A stretch of DNA of 64,000 bases from Batrachochytrium dendrobatidis JAM81. Its lineage: Eukaryota > Chytridiomycota > Chytridiomycetes > Rhizophydiales. The notes beneath the pieces are model-generated. The model worked only from the letters and a program-made list of their open reading frames with translations, was not told where the DNA came from and did not search any database. The first letter of the stretch is position 1. Each line of letters starts with the position of its first letter. Made by a program: the position numbers and the translations under genes. Location of the stretch: contig NW_006281102.1 in the NCBI RefSeq assembly GCF_000203795.2, forward strand, positions 228,567-292,566, given 5' to 3'. Below are positions 56,962 to 64,000 of the stretch, in pieces.

Positions 56962-58697
56962 TTATCCTGTTTCATTTACAACGGCCAGTTGCTCAAGCGA
57001 GCCAGATAAAATTTCAAATGTAAGAATGGTTAGTGCAGATGCTGGAACTGTTCGAACAAGCCCAGTAAAAAACCCTTTGTAGAATCCGCGCCATCCCTCT
57101 TCTTTTAATATAGTGTTTACAGATTGTATAATGCCTCTGTATTTTGGCAAAATTAAAGTTTTCTGGACAATAGAAGGATCGATTGGATGAGTGAGCTGTG
57201 ACGAGACTTGACCTGGAATTGCTTGATTGTTAAGAATCATTTGTGTTTGGAAGCGAGTACGAACTACTTCATGTGGATATGTAATAGTTGAAGCAATCAT
57301 CTTTGAAATTGCAGATGCAAAAAGAATTTCGTAGCCACCAACATTTCCATGTGAATCTAGATGGACGAGGCAAATGAAAAAGTTTAGTCTGATAATCAAA
57401 CAGATGTGGTTGCTGTAGCTAGACATGTAATTTTACCTTGTAAACTCAATTTCAATCGTTCATAAAGAGGAAATTGAATAACAACATGGCTAACTCCAAT
57501 CAATGACGGACCCAGTCCCTTATAAAGTGCTTTCCATCCTTCCTTTTTGGCTATTGTAGTCAGCCCATCAAAGGTCGATCGATAGTGATAAAGAGCACCA
57601 GGCTCTGATGTGGCTGGTTGAGTCATGATTCGTGCTATAATGTATTAAAAGTTTACGTCATGAGTCACAACCAACAAAAGTCAGATGTAGTGGTAAATAA
57701 TTATGCTAGATATACAAAGCATATATTCAATTAAACTATTTAGTGTTGACCAACCTCTCACAACCCAAATAGGATTAGTTATGCATGTGCTCAACAGACC
57801 AGCATGAAAAGCAGATAAAACATGTACAAAAGTCGTTTCTTTTGTGGTGCCTAATAGAACCAATCAAAACTGTTAGATTTATCAACCATCAGAGCCATTA
57901 CAAAACATTAAAGAATAGATCCATCTACCAAATTCCTCAATGAGTCTATTTTTTGACCACTCATACGATGAAAAATAAATGGCCCAAGTAGGCAGGTATC
58001 CAGCAGCAGTGACACCAACGCCTCGATATAAACCGCGCAAACCTTCAGATTTCCAAATCCTATCAAAAGTAATGAAAGCTGATCTACGATGGCCAGGAAA
58101 TTCTTTGGCTTGGTTTTGTAGACGGATCTTGACCATATCCAACGGACAGGTAATAACGGAAGAGACGCATCCAGCACCACCTCCGGCAATAGTGTTTCTA
58201 ATTCGCTCATCTTGCCTGTATTGTCATTAGATAAAAAGTTGAGTGATGCAAAAAGCCATCAGTTTTTTTTTAAAATACACTTTTTATGCCAGTGGTGATT
58301 GCTTGAGATTGAGTTTAATTAGGACTATGAATAGGTGGCGGGTAAAGTAATTGAAATACAAGTATAATCCAGAGGACAATATCTGAAAGTGAAATGCAGT
58401 GCATTACTCATGAGGACACTGGAAAAGCACAGTAGCCAACCACACTTACAGCCATTCTTTCCAAAGAGGTGGCTTAGATTCAAGTCGCTGAGCAAGAGAA
58501 GTTTGCTGATGAAGGTCTAGTCCAGACTGCTTGAGTGATGACGAGGCCAACATCAGCATGTCAGAAGGGTGGTTATGTGTCAACACACGCTGACTGGTAT
58601 TATTGATGCTGCTGTTGAATGTAATGGGATGAGTTTCAGTGGATTGAATGACCGGCTTACTGTTCTGTGGAGGGCCTTGCTGCATTTGAACAGGCAA
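56962..58697 (-). CDS. Mitochondrial NAD+ carrier (YIA6/NDT1-like, SLC25 family)
   Basis: The carrier imports NAD+ into the mitochondrial matrix. Exons, read leftward: 58697 to ~58449, ~58211 to ~57920, ~57850 to ~57757, ~57633 to ~57438 and ~57362-56962. Three SLC25 repeats are visible, each with its Px[DE]xx[KR] motif: CPLDMVKIRLQ, NPIWVVRTRI (an odd-numbered exchange of acidic residue for W, normal in this group) and YPHEVVRTRF. YLPTWAIYFSSYEWSKN, GWKALYKGLGPSLIGVSHVV and ISKMIASTITYPHEVVRTRF closely follow yeast Yia6. The first exon gives an N-terminal extension of about 80 Gln/Ser-rich residues ending PLWKEWL, whose splice restores LQDERIRNTIAGGGAGCVSS. A pyrimidine-nucleotide carrier is a less likely alternative. 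Confidence 0.9.
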
Positions 58698-59283
58698 TAG
58701 GAACCAACAGAATTTTTATAAACTAGACGGAAAATTCAATTAGAAGCTTTCGATTCGTCAAATCGACTCGTCAAATCTTGTCAAGATTCATGCTCGAAAT
58801 GGCATTGAATGAATGCTTGATTGATGCGAGAATGAGGGGTTTGTTGGCCTATAAAACAGATTACATTGTAATTAAATGCCATCAATTAGTAGTCAACTGG
58901 TCAAAGACATCTCCAACTCGAGTCGTGACTGCTCTATGCAAGCATTGATTAAATCAACAACAGCATGTATTTGTCCAGTCAACCATTCATTTGTATAGTT
59001 TATGATCAAAGGTTCAACTAGAGTTTAGATTGTTGAAAAATACAACGTAGAGTAGGATTAAGCATAGGAATAGTTTTGCAAACCCTTGACCAAACGATAG
59101 ACTTGAATGCCAGGACTGATTCCTTGCATTTGATTCAATACTATAGCCAACCCAATGACAAGATACGATCATCTTTGAAAGTGCACTTGAGCGATTGTTT
59201 ATTCGGCCGTGCCGAGATGCAAACACGACCAACAATTATTACCATCACATGAAGCATTTTGATTCTTTTCTCAAAACATTACC
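58698..59283. other. Divergent intergenic region
   Basis: No gene was seen in these 586 bp. It separates the start of the NAD+ carrier gene from that of the aspartyl protease and so carries both promoters. TTGATTTAATC-like A/T runs and short repeats of TCGTCAAATC (near 58755) are present without clear meaning. Confidence 0.5.
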
Positions 59284-60972
<1,689 letters not shown>

Positions 60973-61447
60973 GTGCATTTGAATTATTTGATTGAAAATG
61001 AACTATACTTTGAGATGACTGCAAGTTGACCATATTCATTGAATGCTATTAAATGTATATTTTCTGACTGAACCCAGTCTGATCACGTGGTAATAGGTTT
61101 GCTTTTGAAGCTGACTTGGATAGCCAAAACCAAATCCAAAACAGCCAACATTGGCATCTGGAACCACTTGTACTGTGCATACATTGCAAACAGCAGATAT
61201 TTTATCAGTTAGCTAGATTAGAGCAGTTTTGCAAGACTGTATTTGACTCGCAACTTTAACAACTAGACGCGTCCATACAGCAACTGAGGCATCCAAGTCA
61301 TCAAGAGCATCTTTGGTCGTCATTAAAAGTATATTCCAACAGTAACTAAAAGTAGAGTGAGACAGCATCTTAAATACTTTATCATTACTGCATCGGTCGC
61401 AAGAAAATACATTGCACGCATCATTCATTTGTATTGTCGACTGTAGC
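60973..61447. other. Intergenic upstream of the MAK/ICK kinase
   Basis: No gene was seen. It contains one CACGTG (61084-61089) as ATCACGTGG, on the minus strand CCACGTGAT, more than 350 bp from the kinase ATG and about 110 bp after the protease stop. Its role is unclear. Confidence 0.45.
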
Positions 61448-64000
61448 ATGAACAAATATCGTACTCTGCAGCAGCTTGGAGATGGCTCGTTTGGCTCTGT
61501 AATCCAAGCAGAGAACTTGGAATCTGGAGAAACTGTGAGTATTTCCTCTTATCCACTTGCATGTCTCCATGTTTCTAGTACTTTGAATTCAATTGTGCAT
61601 ATATTTCATGACAAGAACATTGCTATGAATTTAGGTTTATATTTAAACTCGCCGAGTGCATGCCATTGTTAATCCCCACTTGCAATGGGTGTTTGAGAGT
61701 GGAAATGCTGAGCTTAGAGAGCTACTAAACCTTGATATGCAATCATAACAATACTGATCAACTTTATTGTAATGAATCCCAACTTTCCATTCATCACTGT
61801 ATTGTGAATACCTTGAGTAACACCATCTACTGCTGTAATAGGTTGCCATCAAAAAGATGAAGAAGAATTATTATCGTTGGGACGAATGTCTGAGCCTTCG
61901 TGAAGTCAAGGTAGTTAAAATCGAGTCATGAACTAGTGTCAAATTGCATTGATTTGTGTTTGTAAATCTAATCGATTGTTTTTATTCATCCGACATTCTA
62001 CTGGAATTATCCTAGTCACTCAAAAAACTCAACAATCATGTCAATATCATTCGATTGAAAGAGGTTTTAAGAGAACATGACAAGCTGTACTTTGTATTTG
62101 AATATGCTGATGGAAATCTGTACCAAAAAATGAGAAATCAAAATGGAGTACTATTTACAGAAAGTACCGTAAAGGCATACACGTAAGTATCCTTGCATCT
62201 ATTGCTGAATCACTCATTCGCTGTAGTCTTGTTTTGAATTATATTTGATTAAAGTTTAAATATAAAAACTAACCGACTATAATCTATATTCAATGAATGC
62301 ATTTTTTGAATATGAAAATACTAATTAAACAACGCTCCAGATTTCAAGTATTGCATGGACTCGCATACATGCACAAGCACGGATTTTTCCATCGAGACAT
62401 GAAACCTGAAAACTTATTGCTGGTTGGAGACATTGTTAAAATTGCCGATTTCGGACTTGCCCGAGAGACTCGCAGTTTGCCGCCTTATACAGAGTACGTG
62501 TCGACAAGATGGTAAGAGGCGCAACCTATATATTATCTTGGCTTAAATTTTATTGAGAATATGGCAAAAAGCAACCTACTAAAATTTACAAACCCATTCA
62601 AAACTACAAAGGTATCGCGCACCTGAAGTATTGCTACGATCTACACACTATTCTTCACCTATAGATATATGGGCAGTTGGCGCTATTATGGCAGAGCTTT
62701 TTACATTGAAACCCTTATTTCCAGGAGCATCAGAAATTGATGAGATATTTAGAGTATGTTCCATTTGTGGCACACCAACAGCAGAATCGGTTGATTCCAT
62801 ACCCGCTGCATCACCTGCATCCTCTATTATGCCCCAAAACTCGGTAATCTCGCCAACATCCACATTTATAGCCACGTCAACTGTAGATAGAACGTCTTCT
62901 CAGCGCAGTCGCCACCGAGAACATTCTTACTACGACAAACAAGGCATGTCCACGAGCCTTTCGTCACGTATGGGGTTCATGTGTGGGGGAGCATGGCAAG
63001 AGGGATTGCGACTTGCTGCAAATATGTCGTTCAAATTTCCAACACTTCCTGCAATTCCATTTGCAGAATGCGTTCCCAATGCACCCGATTATGCGTTGCA
63101 AATAATGACAGATATGCTGCGGTATGATCCACATCGACGACCCACTGCTCAAGAAGCATTGCAGCATGTATGGTTTACAGAGTTGAATGACTCGCCACTC
63201 AATCCAAATCTAATTTCTATAGATACTGCAGAATTCCCTATGGCAGAACTAGGCGATAGTAACGAGAGCCATTCTATTGCTTCTCAACATCAACACCCAA
63301 TCAGGGGATCAATTCATCATGGCTCACTAACCGTAAAAAATCCATCAAAGCAGGCAAAAACACAGATTGAAGATGGTGGACCAGCTAGCCAAAAATGGTT
63401 TGCAGGTGTATCAAACAAAATAGCTCATGAAAATGAGTCCAGCGTGTCACATCTACCCATAGCCACTAGCATACAATCCATCGTATCATTGGATATAGAT
63501 GGCCAATTTAACTCCAACACCAACCTTGAACCAAATCAACATCAAAATTTAAAATCGTACGCTAATGCAACAGATACGTTTGGATCGACCAAAGCCGTAG
63601 GCATGTCTTCGTTTGATATGCTGAAAAGCAATCCCGAGTTAAACTTTCAAAAGGAATCCAATCAAGATATTTTGTTTGATGATGGTAAAAAACCCAACAG
63701 CAATTTTCCACTGCATGGCACATCGTCACGGCATAATTTTGTGACAGATGCTGACAGATTAACATCGTCATTCACCAATAGTATGAGGCGGGAATGGGAG
63801 AATTCATCATTAGGAGGAATTGCTATTGAAGGAGTTTCCATTAAAGACATTCATTCGTACTCGCCAGCACTACATGATAAAAATGAGCTGGCTGGATCTA
63901 CTGCAGCATTGAATACAGCTACTAGATTATCAAGCATTTCTAAATCGCACCAGGAACGCAATTCAGAAACTCAAACACGTTCGAGTCCCAGTGGGGCCCT
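61448..64000 (+). CDS. MAK/ICK (CILK1)-type protein kinase, 3' end outside window
   Basis: RCK-family kinases (MAK, ICK/CILK1, MOK; fungal relatives Ime2 and Mde3/Pit1) set cilium length in flagellates and animals. Exons: 61448-61533, ~61841-61910, ~62014-62181, ~62339-62513 and ~62611 onward, open to the window end. The domain has [63 protein letters not shown] and the dual-phosphorylation loop [20 protein letters not shown]. The TEY is intact and is split from WYRAPE by an intron after STRW. Between CSICGTP and the conserved [16 protein letters not shown], about 70 Ser-rich residues are inserted. The long tail is Ser/Asn-rich and disordered. A flagellar role is inferred from the family. Confidence 0.92.

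Overview
The window reads as nuclear DNA of an early-diverging fungus, most likely a zoosporic chytrid (Chytridiomycota, Batrachochytrium-like). This placement is inference. What supports it: genes are monocistronic on both strands, moderately AT-rich and packed closely; most are broken by short GT..AG introns, including exons of 11 and 21 nt. The content mixes fungal genes (NDT80/PhoG factor, PEP4-type protease, DBP9, LAS1, DMA-type FHA-RING ligase) with genes typical of flagellate or early fungi (MAK/ICK-type kinase, class C GPCR, NUP37, KCTD-type BTB, flotillin, KDM8-type JmjC). No bacterial operon, CRISPR array, virus or toxin gene was seen, and no tRNA or rRNA gene was recognised by eye.

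Layout. 1-8.6 kb: 5'-truncated P4-ATPase flippase, Maf-type nucleotide pyrophosphatase, ketopantoate-reductase-like enzyme, TTC9-like TPR protein. 8.6-11.3 kb: gene-poor stretch with one orphan ORF and a repeat end. 11.3-16.3 kb: NDT80/PhoG factor, LAS1, tRNA adenosine deaminase ADAT2/TAD2. 16.6-31.9 kb: flotillin, a repeat element, HECT ligase UBE3C/HUL5, PIG-U, KCTD-like protein, NUP37, DBP9. 32-40.6 kb: FAF2/UBXD8, a Rossmann-fold protein, DUS3, 5-aminolevulinate synthase. 40.7-49.5 kb: class C GPCR with a PH-like tail, a second repeat element, FHA-RING ligase, membrane SH3 protein. 49.5-64 kb: a third repeat element, KDM8-like JmjC protein, dyskerin CBF5, a probable complex I subunit, another repeat end, a Ser-rich orphan, a mitochondrial NAD+ carrier, a vacuolar aspartyl protease, and a MAK/ICK kinase cut off by the window end.

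The genes do not form one pathway. Two threads recur: RNA and ribosome maturation (LAS1, ADAT2, DBP9, DUS3, CBF5) and membrane/protein quality control (P4-ATPase, flotillin, PIG-U, FAF2, UBE3C, PEP4). Three of the ribosome-related genes (LAS1, DBP9, CBF5) carry CACGTGAT about 50-65 bp before their ATG, which suggests a shared regulator.

The most unusual structure is an intergenic repeat family of about 405-440 bp with ~25-30 bp inverted ends. Three paired copies and two lone ends lie in these 64 kb. It looks like a non-autonomous DNA transposon (MITE-like).
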